Assembly: GCA_026929865.2 (NCBI GenBank)
Contig: CM049395.1
Location: 14,483,001 to 14,547,000 of the forward strand
Length of the DNA: 64,000 nt
Reading direction: 5' to 3'
Source: Hyperoplus lanceolatus
Taxonomy: Eukaryota > Chordata > Actinopteri > Uranoscopiformes > Ammodytidae
Each line of letters starts with the position of its first letter. Within the stretch, counting starts at the first letter, position 1. The notes below the pieces were generated by a model, which saw only the letters and a list, made by a program, of their open reading frames with translations, did not search any database and was not told the origin of the DNA. A program made the translations under genes and the position numbers. Below, one piece after another: positions 1 through 11,340 of this stretch.

Positions 1-1613
1 TCTGATTTTTTTTTTGTTGCAATTATTGTCCCTTCAGTGCATCAAACTGATTTAATATTGGCATATCATTAATTATGAGATACATTTCTACCTCATACTG
101 TACTTTTCATCCGTTTCTCTCTCTCATTATAAGTTATATGAACTGTCTGAGCCCCACTAGCCCTTTGACTGGGGGATATAATGAACATTCAGAATCTGAA
201 AAAGAACAGTATTACATCACAGTAATTCAATTTGTCTGTTTTATTTAATTTTTTCATCTCTTTTTATTTTTAACTCGACAAAGTTTTATGATATATCGAT
301 CCGAGATCTAATCGATCTATTTTGCCCAATTCATTTCCCTATACTCTCTCACTCACTCTATCTCTCCCTTTTTTTCTAATTTGGTTCAATGAATAATTAC
401 TTTGGATCAGGAAACAGCGTTTAGTGCTCTACAAGTGTTCAACGCACAAAGATTATACTTTTTTTCAGCTTATCTCTTAGTTATAAACAGATTGTATGAA
501 CTAAACAGGCGAAGCGTCACATATCGAATATTTAAAGATCGATTTTGTCTATTTAATAGCATTATACAGCCCGCTGCTAGAGAGACGTGGTCCATGTTCA
601 GAGGTCTGAAATAAATGAAAGGCAGGAAGGGCTGACGGTGACACGGGCTGCAGAAAATTCCAGCGGAATGGAGAGAGACCGCGGGTAACGGAGCCATGCA
701 TAAATGCAGCCGGTCTTTCTCCTCTCCGCCGCAGCAGCGGAGATGAACAGCTGATCGGTGCCACTATAGTTAAGGCAGCACGCGCTGCGTCAATTTAGCG
801 CTTAATAAATAAATATTTTCCCCCCGAATATAACGAGACTATCGATCAATCTCATTATCCGTGCTTTTCCGAATAGCCTACACATGTTCGGATTCGGGCT
901 CATCCCTAGTAGCCTACGCGTGCAACCGAACATTGTCTGGAGATTTGTTGCTGCTGTCCCGGTTGTTGATATCGGAGGTGGAGGCACGGCATGACGAGTA
1001 GAACAGAACAGGGAAATACCTGGCGTTTGTTGACAGCTTGATTTTGAGGCTTTGTGTTTCGCGCTGTGCATGTACAACGTGCCTCGTATAAATTGCCAGG
1101 TACCGGTTTCAGCCAGGCAGAAAAATCCTTGTTGGATAGCCAAATTTTGTTGAATTTACACTTTCCCATGATGCGGGCCGACTGCTACTCATGCTGCTAC
1201 TGCTACCTGAGCGGCGTGCGTCTGATCTGTGTCACGGCCGCAAACAAATGTTTTGTTGGTTCCGCTCCTTTCTTTATATGTCCATGTTCCGCTCTCGTGA
1301 TTGCGCGACATTAAACTATTCGGCAATTTATTAAAAAATAAATAAAAATGTTACGTATTATTTTTAGATTTGAGACCAATAACAGTCATAAAATCCTACT
1401 TACCATGTGTTAACATTTTTAAGACCTTTGAAAGATGGATTTAAGACTTTTTAATGCTATGTAAGGCCTTATTTTTAGATTTATGAATTTAAGACTTTTT
1501 AAGGATCCGCGGGAACCCTGGACTTACTACAAGCATTGATCTAAATCAATCAATAAAACAACTAATAATAATGACTGCTGAAAACTATTATTAGTCGCAT
1601 ATGTAGCAATTAC
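1..1613. other. khdc4 intron and left edge, no exon recognised
   Basis: Lies downstream of khdc4 exon 10 in transcript direction. 1-560 is AT-rich. 560-1300 is richer in GC and CpG, with a few short open frames that look like chance. 1330-1519 resembles an hAT end (listed separately). None of the missing khdc4 C-terminal motifs could be found. Confidence 0.6.
1330..1519. mobile_element. hAT-like transposon end, remnant
   Basis: Carries repeated TTTAAGACTTTTTAA motifs and ends in GCGGGAACCCTG, whose complement CAGGGTTCCCGC is a typical fish hAT terminus. No matching left end was found, so this is a one-sided fragment. Confidence 0.4.
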
Positions 1614-1849
1614 CTGGACCAGATAGGGACGCGGTTTCCTAGGACACACTGGATACTGAACCATTGCCTGAGAAGATGGAGGGTTTGTCGAAATGTTAGA
1701 ATGACTTGGGGGACCATTTGCCTTACTCCAATAACCACTGGCTCCTGGGTACGCTGAATAGCCACCAGCATACCCATTTGCTGGGTAGTTATACCAGGAT
1801 CCCTGGTTAGAGTAATTGCTATTAGGAGGAAATCCATGTGCTGCGTATG
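1614..1849 (-). CDS. khdc4: khdc4 coding exon 10 (last in window)
   Basis: Residues 360-438, low-complexity and Tyr/Pro/Gly/Ser/Asn-rich ([20 protein letters not shown]). It matches the YPSNGYQSGYP segment of the human protein in place and composition. It ends in phase 0 at CAG|GTAATT, so further exons must follow left of the window. Confidence 0.85.
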
Positions 1850-4800
1850 CTGAAATGAAAGTATAGAACGTGGAGTTAATAGCATATATCACATGAATCG
1901 ATAACTGTGTTTTGACAACTGTGACCTACTATTTCAACCTATTGTTGAGCAACTTAAGACGCCAAGGGAGGATTTATCACCACAAGAAGAATGCAGTTAG
2001 CTAGTACTTGATATATGCGTTCACCATGTTGGAATTGGTTACAAGGTGTAAAAGTATACTCACGTTGTGTTGAGCCTGTGGCTGTGTACATTGACACCAT
2101 GCTGGCATGTTCAGCTCTCACCTGGAGAATGAGAGAAAAATTAAAAAAATATATGTAAAGAGCAAAATAACAATCCACAAAGGCTGTGTTGCTTGATTTT
2201 CAGTTCAGTTGTATTGTGGGTAGGTGCAGAGCACTCAAAACCTATTTCTGGAGATCCGGTGGCTCACACTACTGCTTTCACTTTAGGAGGTAAGTATTGG
2301 TGAAATTATATGCTTTAATAGTTTCACCTTCTTAAACCTATCAGTGGTTGACACTAAGGGTTGCCCGCTTGCCCGGGGCAACTGAAAATAATGTTTGGGC
2401 AAGTTGACATTGCTTTTTGGTTGCCCGAACGGGCAAATGGATTTTAGAGGGTTTGTCAGTAGTCTAGGCTATTTATTCATGTGTTTTAGAGTCTGCAAAA
2501 CTATTTTTTCCCCCGCTAACTCACACAAAATAGATCGGCTATATTTGCAATTGAGCAGCTGCGCGCGGCAGCCAGCAGCATCACGCTTGCTCTTTCGCAC
2601 TCTATCTCTCTCTCACACACACTCACTCACTCACTCACACACACACACACACACACACACACAGCCTGTGCGCAGTTTCGCTGTCTACGTTCCGAAAGCC
2701 GGCTCTAATAGGCTACAGACCTGGTTCCGCTATATTCAAAACCCAGAAATCAATAACGTTTGAGCTTATCGATAGGCTACATGATGTAATTTTAAGTATC
2801 GAGTCGGGTCATCTTCATCTAATTAGGCCTACTTCAGTGTATTATTCCATCACGGGTCCGCATCATGTAAAAGTGTTCTACCTTCGACTGTCTTGAAGAA
2901 ACTCCTTCAACCCGCTCTGTCTCCCAAAAAAAAACAACTCTTGTCTGCTGAGCCGCTGCCGCTGCAGACGAGCTCGGCACCGTCCCATCATCCATTCAAT
3001 GCAGCGGTGATCAACAAACGAGAGACTATAGCAAGTCCCGCAGTTAAAAAAAAATCTGATAGTTTTTAAATCCATATTAAAATCGGCAGGATAAGAACTA
3101 GTTAGCTAAAAAAAAATCGCAAACGGTTAAAATGTGATGTGTTCAGGTTGGCTCAGTAAAATGATTATTAGGCAAAGGTCAATAAAATGACATCATGATG
3201 TGTTCAAATGTAACATCAAGAAAATAAGAAATTTTAGTTTTTCGCGAGAAGCTTGAATAATACAGTTTGGGTAAAAAACTTGTTTTCCCAGCAATATGAA
3301 ATAATAAGTAGGCCTAAATATGGAATTATGACCTGTTTAAAGTCTTATCCTTAGCTCTGCTCATCTTATAAGCAATTAAAGCAATAATACCAGTTCTCTT
3401 TTAACAAAATAATAGAAAAGTATCGATAAAGATTTGGATTGTGGAGTCTTTATAATGGTATCAATATGAATAGAAATGAATGATCCCCCTCCTTACTTAC
3501 AGTATAACCGGGCAATAGCTTTAACATGGTGGACTTTAATCATGTTATGGCACACGGCCACTTTTTGGCACAATGTGACCGTTTTAAATAAGTAAAATAA
3601 GTAAAATTTTTCTGTGGAAGCTAACATTCAGCTTGACTCTGAGCTAGACTGAGTTTTCTGAGCCCCTGGGCCAGGTGAGACCCTTTCACGATGCTGCAGC
3701 AGGACCAAGCTCTTGGTGTAGTGTGATGTCATGATATATAGGCTTATATGAATTGTTGTTGGTTGTATGTGGTCAGGATGAGACTAGTAAAGCTGTGTTT
3801 GCATGTTACGGTTCGCTAAAATGTATAATTTAATTAGCCTATACTGTATATATCATTGTTTAACAGTTTATTTATTTTTGGGCAAGTGAACACAACATTC
3901 GGGCAAGTAAAACATTACCTGTACTTGCCCTAGGGGCAAGTGCATTTGAAACCTTAGTGTCAACCCCTGCCTATCAACTGTATTTGTAGAGACAATATTA
4001 TAAACTCACTGTTTCCAGCAGACTCTCTGTGAGTTTCTTTGCTGCCTCCAATCCAGCTGCATTTGGATGGCTGTAACACACAAATGACCAATGTTAATTA
4101 TGATGAAACAGACTCAGAACAGGAATAATAGAAAAAAAAGAGGATTTTGCTTGTATAAGCATCTTTGATGATAAATTAACCATTACCAAAACGCGTGTTA
4201 AAGGTCTCATATTATACACTTTTCTGTCAATATTATATGGTCTTAGAGGTCCCTAATACGTTTTTCTTTAGTTGTTTGCAGAAAAAACCATTCAGATCAT
4301 TTATTGTAGTATGCCTCTATACCCTAATTTTCAGCTAATCTCACGATGGCCTATTTTTGAAACTAAGCTGCAGCTCCCCTCGTAAATATACAATCTATGA
4401 GCTCCCCCCGCCCCTGTCTGGAAGCGAAGCCATTGGCGTCTGCCCATAGGTTCATAGCTTGCCGTGCCTGTACTGCATGTTACCACGGTTAGGTTTATCC
4501 TGAGATGAACCATGTCTAGTGCTAGTAACGCAGGAGCTCATCCGCACTTTGAACAGTTTGACATGACCGATCCTTGTCTACATGAAAGACTATGTTCATA
4601 CAGATGCACTGACAGCCACAAGCTAATGGAAACGGCATGTTCACAATAAAAATGCAGCAAAAGATGGAGGCTACTGCGAAGCTAGCTCGGAAGCTAACGG
4701 CTAAAAATATCAATAAAATCGAGAGGCACCTATTTGCAGACCCATGGGGAAAGTGGAGCTCCACCGGAAGCCACGCCCCAAACTCATTTCATTGGTCAGA

Positions 4801-7800
4801 ATTGTAACCTACTCTGAATTTGTTGTCTTCTTTTTGTTTTACTGCCGGAGTTCACCTAGCGGTGAATAATAATACACAGTTTCCACCGGTTATATGGTGC
4901 TAGTACACAGTAAAATATGTCAGTTTGTTAAGGGTCCCACGTGGCCAGGACGGTGGTAAAAAGTAGATGTTGAGGTAGAAGATGATTGAAGCAACGAAGC
5001 TTTGGGTACATCTTCCGAAATCCGTCTCTTTAATTCACAATTATCACAAGTAGGTCAATCACATACAAATATCAACTCTTATAAATGAAAAGTTGAACTT
5101 TTATCTTAGAAGTCCTGGAAACAAATGCTTGTCTTTTCCTCTTAAACGAAGCTGTAAATAGCCTTTACGTAGTGTCAGTTGGAGCCTTGTTGCAGCAGTG
5201 CAGGCTAATGCTAACTGTGTTCGGATTAATAAACCTATTGTAGGCCCTATTGTAGCCTATCTCATTCTGCGGCTGCACGCGATCGTTACTATTCACTTGC
5301 GTGATCACAAAGTCACAGACGAGCCTCGTTAAATAGCCTAATATGAACATAGGCTATTTATGTCTGGTTGAAATGTAATTCTGCGGCTGCACACGATTGT
5401 TACGTTCATTTGCGTGATGACAAAGTCACAGACGAGCATCGATTGTTCAATAGCCTAATATGAATATAGAAATGATATAATAATTAAAACTGTGATCACG
5501 AGAGGACAAGGGATCTGGTAATAAATCAATCAGGATCTAGAATGAAAACTGTCACCTTATGTGTCAGACGTTAATGCCTTTCACCCCGCTTTTTAAAATG
5601 AGATGTTTATTTTAATGTGGTGGCACTTTTTGTGTTTTATTTATAAGAGTTTATATTTGTATGTGATTGACCTAGTGTGATAATTGTGAATTAAAGAGAC
5701 AGATTTCGGAAGATGTACCCAAAGCTTTGTTGCTTCATTCATCTTCTACCTTAACATTTTACCACCGTCCTGGCCACGTGGGACCCTTAACAAACTGACG
5801 TATTTTACTGTGTACTAGCACCATAACCGGTGGAAACTGTGTATTATTATTCACCGCTAGGTGAACTCCGGCAGTAAAACAAAAAGAAGACAACAAATTC
5901 AGAGTAGGTTACAATTCTGACCAATGAAATGAGTTTGGGGCGTGGCTTCCGGTGGAGCTCCACTTTCCCCATGGGTCTGCAAATAGGTACTCTTGATAAA
6001 ATCAGTGAAAAAATTAGCTTCAAAGTTAGACTTCGACTCTATTACCTTCCAATGCTTTGTCTTGCTAAAAACGAGGCATAGTCAGACTGCTGTGGGGAAT
6101 ATAAACAGCTTGTTATGAGCGATTATCAATGCTTTTCCCGAAGCTAACCGCTAAAAATATCACAAAAATCAGTGAAAAAATTAGCTTCAAAGTTAGACTT
6201 CGACTCTATTACCTTCCTATGCTTTGTCTTGCTAAAACGAGGCATTTTCAGACTGCTGTGGGGAATATAAACAGCTTGTTATGAGCAAAAGCTGGTTGCT
6301 TGTCCCAAAGCTAATAGATATATACCAGTCAGGCAAAAATACCAATAAAAACAATACTTTGTTTCACCGTTTAAAAAAAAGCACAAGTAGCTTCCTATCC
6401 GTTGTGTTATTAAAAACGAGGCATTAATAGACTGCTGTGGTTAAGATAAATTAGTGGAGTATGAGCAAAAGCATTCTGTGTTGGTGTATGTGACATTCAG
6501 CATGCTTTGCTGTACTACGGGCATCTGGTCGCTTAGCGGGGAAAACAACATGGCTGTCGCTCGGAGAATTTTCCATCGGATCTTGGGGCCGTGGACCAAT
6601 AAGAAATGGGGGCGGGGGTTTTCATAGACTACTGCACGGTGGAAGTTTCTGGTTACTAATGTGGGGGGAAGCATGGACATATAAAGAAAATATGGGGAAG
6701 TGGCTGTGCCGACTGTGACGTTACAGTCGGTGAGAATTCTGACGAGTATATTGGAGAGGTTTTCAGAAAGGGGGAGGGTGAGGAAAGGAGAGTTTTTTTT
6801 TTTTTTTTTTACTTTGGCAGTCCCTAGGCACACCGTGGACCCATAGTTATGTTCCAACACATTTAAAAAGTACGTTTTGCATAATATGTGACCTTTAAGT
6901 TAACTTGATTAATTCAGAAAAATAAAGTATCAATAAGAATATATTCTAGTTAGTATTCTAATAATTGTTTTATACATAAGGAAATGCAGTACCAAATAAG
7001 TATGAAGCTGAGTTCTTAAGACTTTTTGTTTCCAAAAAAGGTGAGCGTTTGTTACAAACATACCTGATGTAGACATAAAGAGGCTCAAAGGACTCCCGTT
7101 TTGATGCTTGTTCAATGTAGCCAGACGTTTTCCCCCTGAGAAAGACTCGAGCGCCTGTCTCTGTCTGGATGTGACCAAGGTATGTACCTCCAGGACCTTC
7201 CACCTTTTCATTCACATTGAATGAAGGCAACGCCTGGTCCAGACCCACAAAAATCTTTATGTGCACAAAACTCTGTGGATAATGGACAAATGGGATTTAT
7301 TTGTATCCCCTGCACATGTAGATTGTTTATTGACATTTCTAATTCTTGACAAAGTCTTGGCTGGAAGTAAAACAACTTTGTAAGCAGATGCAGCAATCCA
7401 GGGCTTTCCCCTGTAGACCAGGATGTTCTCTCCGCTACTTAATGTGGGAGGTGGGTATCAGTAAATGCAACATGGTCTTCATTAGCCTCACTGTATTAAA
7501 ACTCTAAATCTGACAGTTATAATAAGCCACAGACAAGCATGTTAAGAAATGATTGCATTTGTTAGTGTTACACACCCACATGAAGGACTAACAACACTCA
7601 TAAAGCAATAAACAGGTTTCATCACCATTTGGAGTGTGCTGCGCTTCAACACAGCAGTCATGTCTCCTTACCCCTGAATGAGGAGCGGCAGGCCGATGTC
7701 CTGGCACTGAGTTGGTGTTGGGCGTCCGTAGCAGAGGTGTGGGAAGGAGGGCCCGAGGAGGCTGAGGGTAGATGGTGAGCGGAGGCACTACAGGCACATG

Positions 7801-10800
7801 AAGTCCTCCTGATGCTGCTGACGCCCTTAAGCAGTCCTCGGAGATGATCTCCTTTATCCTCAGGACAGCCTCTGATGTTACACAACAAGTCAAAAATATT
7901 TAGACTTCGGCCATATATTCAATACCTCGACGCAAAGAACAGGCTTCCAAATGCTTACGATATTTGATGAAGGCAATGCCAAAATGTGCTACTTACTATT
8001 AACCTGATCTTGGTTCTTTCCCTGGACGTGCAAATACAAAGGTCTTTGTCTTAAAAAAAAATAAGAAAAGAAGCTAAATCAGAAATGTTATGGACAATAC
8101 AGAACTTCTGCACTCTTTCAAAACATGTGTGCTTATTAGAAGTATTATTGGATTAATCATAGAAACGTATTTATTTATTTTTTAATTGATGGACAATGCA
8201 GTTCTGGTGAATATGTTGAGATTTCTCTGACAAGCAATAAGACGGTTTATCACTACAATTGCAGAGATCCGTATGACAGTGATTCTAGTCAAAACTATGA
8301 TAACATCATTTTTTCCCCCTGTGTACATATTAAGTTAACATTTAGGTTAACATTTAGGTAAATATTAGTTGAATACTGGATTGGTACCATATATCAAAAG
8401 ACTCGGATTAGAATCTGGCCTTCAGTAGTATTAGTACATACCCTACTATTTTTCCCTTGTTGGCATCAGTCATGTAGTAACCTCTTGTTGAGACGACTGC
8501 TCCACTACACTGTCGAATCTGGAAAAGGTATTAGGAAATTTGAAGCAGACACAAGAGGGAATACGTGAATAATATGTGAAGAGCGTATTCGCAAAACAGA
8601 TGGATAAATGTTTAAATGAATAAGGCAAAACACAGATTAATTGCTATACTGGGAGTTCACAAAAATAAATAGTTTTTTTGAAAAGAGTTTTTTGCAAAGT
8701 AACACCTATTTTCTTAACTTTTCTTACTTTACACATTGTCTTTACAAGTGCGGTGTGCCATAGCCAGTTTCCACTAACCTCCTCCTGTGTCTTTCCTTTA
8801 GTAAGGAGGTCCCTGCAGGTTAGCGGTACATCATTTATGTCGACCTCTGTGACCACCATCTCTTCTGTGGTATTTGGCACAGGCACACTTGGAGGCGTCT
8901 AAAAGACAAGTGAAACGACAGGGGAAACTGTAAGCACTCTTATGAATGCTTAAACAAGACACATTTCAGTTATATTTGCTCCAACTTTTTAAATCATGTG
9001 CACCTTTGCAAGTAATGGTGGAGGAGTCAACAGCTTTCCCTTAGCCATTAACATGGCGTTTATTTTAGCAGCCATGGCCGCAGCCATTTCAACTCCTCCC
9101 TGAGGCGCTTGCGTTTCTCCTGTTGGCGGCTGGGAAGCTGTACTGTTTGAACCAGCAGAGCTGACGACTCCCGATAAGGAGACATGGTGTGGCGTATTTT
9201 CACTACTCCTCTGTGTCCTCACATCAACACTCTGCTTAGGTTGCGCTGGCTGATCCCATCGGCTGGGGAGGCACCTGAGAATTAAAAAAACACAACCACC
9301 GCCAAACAAATACAAACAATGATATAAGTTCATTGAAAGAAGAAGAACCTACATTTTATATAGTAGGAACACACAATAGAACAGATCCAATAATAATTTG
9401 GCATGTCATTATTTTATTTTAGGTCATTCAAATTGCACAACTACAAAGTTTATGATAATAAAAATGTGCCACACTAAATATCTTGAGGTGACCATATCGG
9501 ATCATGCCATGCTGAGGCAAATTATCTCATGAAAGTAAATGATGGTCCTCGATATGTCTTAGTAAATGATTTCAGACCTTTTAATTCTGAAATTTGTGAG
9601 TAGAAAGCATAAGATAAATTTGCTCAGTCAAGGCAAGAAGCTTAAAGGCGAACAAATTGGAATGAGTGAAAACTTAACCAAGAGAAATGCTAATTTGGCC
9701 TACCAAGCGAGAGGGTTAAAAAATGTGGACGGGTCCAACAAACATGGACAAGAGATGGAAGAATCTTCATCAAATCGAATGGAGCTACACCCGAAGAAGC
9801 TAAAATTGTGCAAATCAGAACGGAGGAGGATCTGGTTCAATTCCGGAGGGAAGAGGACCTGATCAACCCAAGCAGCAATAATGAGCAACATACCTGATGG
9901 GATAAATTATCATGAAAGTCTGGAGTCATTAGCTAATCTTTACGAGGAACCTAGATTATCAGACCCAAATGATATTATTACATTATTACAAATGACATTA
10001 TAGCATGGACAATTTGAATTAAATATAGCATGGTCTTTGAATTAAAGGGATTTAAACTGGTTTGTGTCATAATATAAGGTTTGAAATTGTAAATACAATG
10101 TGCTCTGCTATTGATAACCTAATGGAATGTGTAACTATTGAAATTTAAATGAAAGCTACATGTTAATTATCAGCTGTGTGTTCAGAATACCCGATTTAAA
10201 ATTGGAAGACTTTCTCTGACTGAAGAATTTGTAAATACACTGCATGTTATGGGACTGTAGCCAAGGTCAGCAGACACACTGACTGTTTTGAATACTTTTG
10301 CAGAGGTGTTTAGGCTACTAGAGAAGAAATGGACAAGGCCATATCTGCATTGTCACAGGGAGAGAGGAAAATAGAGACCTAAAATTATCTGTGTATTAGA
10401 ATGAATCTTCTTAAAAAAAAGAAAAAAAAATGTATTCTAACTGTAGTAGCTGTGTATCTGAATCTTATGGCAGTGGGGGCGGGACCCGATAAGCCTTTGG
10501 CTTCTCCTGCTTCCCTTCGGACGATAACACAAAGTAATATGTATGAATATGCAATGAGAAAATGATGTATTATGTGTAATTGTCCGGAAGAATAATTAAT
10601 AAATAAATAAATAGCATGAGGGCCTTACTTTAGTATGAACGTATTTAATGTTCTTTAAGACTTTTAAATGGTCTGCCGGGATCCGGTTGGTTGGCAAACA
10701 TTATGTCTTTTTAATGAAGCCAACGTTAGTCTGTACTTTGTGCCAACAATGAATAACTTGTTAGCTAAGCTAAAAACAGCATAAGATTGCTAGCTCGCGC

Positions 10801-11141
10801 TAATCGACAACGAAGCTAATGCTAAGCCATTTAACTTGGCATGTTAATATCTTCTCTTTTAGACGATTGTGTCACCAATAGTTTCAATAAATACAGGATG
10901 TAATACCCTTTAAGAGTATTCTGGGAACGTACACTACCAGCCTACTGATGTTGACGTTAAGCGCACAAATTATTCCTATCAAGCTAATATTTATTAGCAG
11001 GCCATAACCATCGAAGCTAACTAGCTGTTGTGTACAGTGTTTTGATTGCTCTTGCAACGTTATTCAAGTTACCGCATGTATTTACGACAACCAAACTTCA
11101 CGGAAAACTTACGGTGTTTGCCCAGTCATTCCCGAAGACAT
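1614..11141 (-). CDS. khdc4: khdc4 (KH domain-containing 4), 5' part of the gene, 10 exons, 3' end outside window
   Basis: The ten exons listed below join in phase and encode 438 codons of the KHDC4/BLOM7 (KIAA0907) protein. Family knowledge: it is a nuclear RNA-binding protein tied to pre-mRNA splicing and the CDC5L/PRP19 complex. Seen here: an N-terminal stretch containing RWDQPAQP and [13 protein letters not shown] (exon 2), a first KH-type region with [12 protein letters not shown] and [10 protein letters not shown] (exons 3-6), a second KH region with [19 protein letters not shown] and VFLRGK (exon 7), a helix with [12 protein letters not shown] (exon 8), and a Tyr/Pro/Gly/Ser-rich tail (exon 10). 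The human protein is about 614 residues, so roughly 175 C-terminal residues lie beyond base 1; I found no matching exon in 1-1613. The start is the first in-frame ATG after a GC-rich leader and gives MSSGMTGQT, like human MSAG. Confidence 0.93.
2064..2121 (-). CDS. khdc4: khdc4 coding exon 9
   Basis: Encodes [19 protein letters not shown] (human: VHAEYSRFVNQINTA...). Acceptor CTCCAG, donor GTGAGT. The intron to exon 8 carries an hAT-like element. Confidence 0.88.
2342..3969. mobile_element. hAT-like non-autonomous element, 1.6 kb
   Basis: The ends are inverted repeats: CAGTGGTTGACACTAAGG on the left, and the complement of the right end reads CAGGGGTTGACACTAAGG (one mismatch in 18). Both ends continue into GGGCAAGT/TTGCCC-type motifs. 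The heptamer CCTATCA occurs at both borders (2337-2343 and 3970-3976), overlapping the left tip. No intact transposase is seen. It sits in khdc4 intron 8. Confidence 0.75.
4010..4070 (-). CDS. khdc4: khdc4 coding exon 8
   Basis: Encodes [20 protein letters not shown] (human: [20 protein letters not shown]). Joins exon 7 across a 3-kb intron filled by the 2.7-kb TTAA-flanked element. Confidence 0.94.
4728..5090 (+). repeat. left arm of long inverted repeat
   Basis: Reads from CACCTATTTGCAGACCCATG to CTCTTATAAAT. Almost the same sequence returns inverted at 5638-5998. Landmarks: GGAAGCCACGCCCC, CCACGTGG and CATCTTCCGAAAT. Confidence 0.9.
5264..5467 (+). repeat. direct duplication of about 90 bp, spacing 114 bp
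   Basis: ATTCTGCGGCTGCAC starts at 5264 and again at 5378. Both copies continue through CAAAGTCACAGACGAGC to TAGCCTAATATGAA. It forms the spacer between the inverted arms. Confidence 0.85.
5638..5998 (-). repeat. right arm of long inverted repeat
   Basis: Inverted copy of 4728-5090, with only scattered mismatches by eye. The spacer is about 550 bp, so transcripts through this intron could fold into a long hairpin. Confidence 0.9.
5996..6480 (+). repeat. 167-bp tandem repeat, about 2.9 copies
   Basis: ATCAGTGAAAAAATTAGC recurs at 6001 and 6168. Each unit runs through GACTGCTGTGG to TATGAGC. A third, more diverged unit lies at about 6300-6480. Confidence 0.8.
7064..7272 (-). CDS. khdc4: khdc4 coding exon 7 (second KH region)
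   Basis: Residues 251-320: [19 protein letters not shown], then [17 protein letters not shown] and [13 protein letters not shown], ending FEPLYVYI. This is the most conserved KHDC4 block; GPGG fills the KH GxxG loop. Donor GTATGT. Confidence 0.96.
7672..7871 (-). CDS. khdc4: khdc4 coding exon 6
   Basis: Begins with [14 protein letters not shown], the last helix of the first KH region, then a Pro-rich linker ([18 protein letters not shown]). Ends at residue 250. Donor GTAAGG. Confidence 0.9.
7997..8049 (-). CDS. khdc4: khdc4 coding exon 5
   Basis: Encodes [18 protein letters not shown], the strand and helix that close the first KH region. Acceptor TTAAG, donor GTAAGT. Confidence 0.92.
8442..8518 (-). 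CDS. khdc4: khdc4 coding exon 4
   Basis: Encodes [17 protein letters not shown] and onward (human: SGAAVSTRGRFMT), the core of the first KH region. Donor GTATGT. Confidence 0.92.
8779..8898 (-). CDS. khdc4: khdc4 coding exon 3
   Basis: Forty codons in phase 0, residues 101-140, carrying [20 protein letters not shown], the start of the first KH-type region. Acceptor TTTTAG, donor GTTAGT. Confidence 0.93.
9004..9274 (-). CDS. khdc4: khdc4 coding exon 2
   Basis: Residues about 10-100 with [12 protein letters not shown] near the start and [15 protein letters not shown] near the end, both conserved in the family. Donor AAG|GTGCAC. There are two usable acceptors 12 bases apart, with the exon ending at 9274 or at 9262; both keep the frame. 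Confidence 0.88.
9560..10613 (+). mobile_element. LINE remnant: ORF1-type fragment plus 3' tail
   Basis: 9620-9850 reads in two frames as a fish LINE ORF1-like (FP-type) protein: [20 protein letters not shown] and then, after a frameshift, [14 protein letters not shown] and [18 protein letters not shown]. The far end has the usual 3' part of such elements (GGGGGCGGGACCCGATAAGC ... CCCTTCGGACG) and closes in (AATA)n at 10590-10613. The reverse transcriptase region is missing. Lies in khdc4 intron 1. Confidence 0.7.
11113..11141 (-). CDS. khdc4: khdc4 coding exon 1
   Basis: Encodes MSSGMTGQT plus two bases of the next codon. The donor is GTAAGT. The ATG is the complement of 11139-11141. Confidence 0.85.
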
Positions 11142-11214
11142 AACACCACTCCACTCAATATGCAGCAAAAATTAAAACAGTTTATAATGTAGTTGAACGA
11201 CGGGAGCCATCGGG

Positions 11215-11252
<38 letters not shown>

Positions 11253-11340
11253 CCTCCCTCTGGCGCCGGCGACTTCTTCTGACGACTCGTCGCAGAGTCT
11301 GACCCGGCGGAAGTTAAGCAGATCTGTTATGCAACACTCT
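11142..11340 (-). promoter_or_regulatory. khdc4: khdc4 5'UTR and promoter region
   Basis: Directly upstream of the khdc4 ATG. It holds a (CT)n tract (11215-11251), then a short CpG-rich block with several CG dinucleotides and an ETS-like CGGAAGT at 11308-11314. These are usual traits of a TATA-less housekeeping promoter. The start site is not defined by sequence alone. Confidence 0.55.
11215..11251. repeat. (CT)n microsatellite
   Basis: About 18 CT units with one interruption, in the khdc4 promoter region. Confidence 0.95.

Larger units (their letters stand above)
4198..6898. mobile_element. TTAA-flanked composite DNA element, 2.7 kb, with long internal inverted repeat
   Basis: Left end TTAAAGGTCTCATATTAT; the complement of the right end is TTAAAGGTCACATATTAT. 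TTAA borders at 4198-4201 and 6895-6898 suggest piggyBac-type insertion (inference). Inside are two arms of about 360 bp in inverted orientation, a 114-bp spaced duplication, a 167-bp tandem repeat and a T20 tract. No transposase. It fills most of khdc4 intron 7. Confidence 0.8.

Noticed and set aside
2395-2763. 122-codon frame in the element at 2342
   Set aside because: Contains a CA microsatellite and no transposase or host domain.
5264-5467. Spaced repeats suggesting a CRISPR-like array
   Set aside because: Only two long, diverged copies inside a transposon in a vertebrate genome.
6441-6860. 139-codon minus-strand open frame
   Set aside because: Lies inside the TTAA-flanked element, includes a poly-Lys from a T20 run and shows no known domain.
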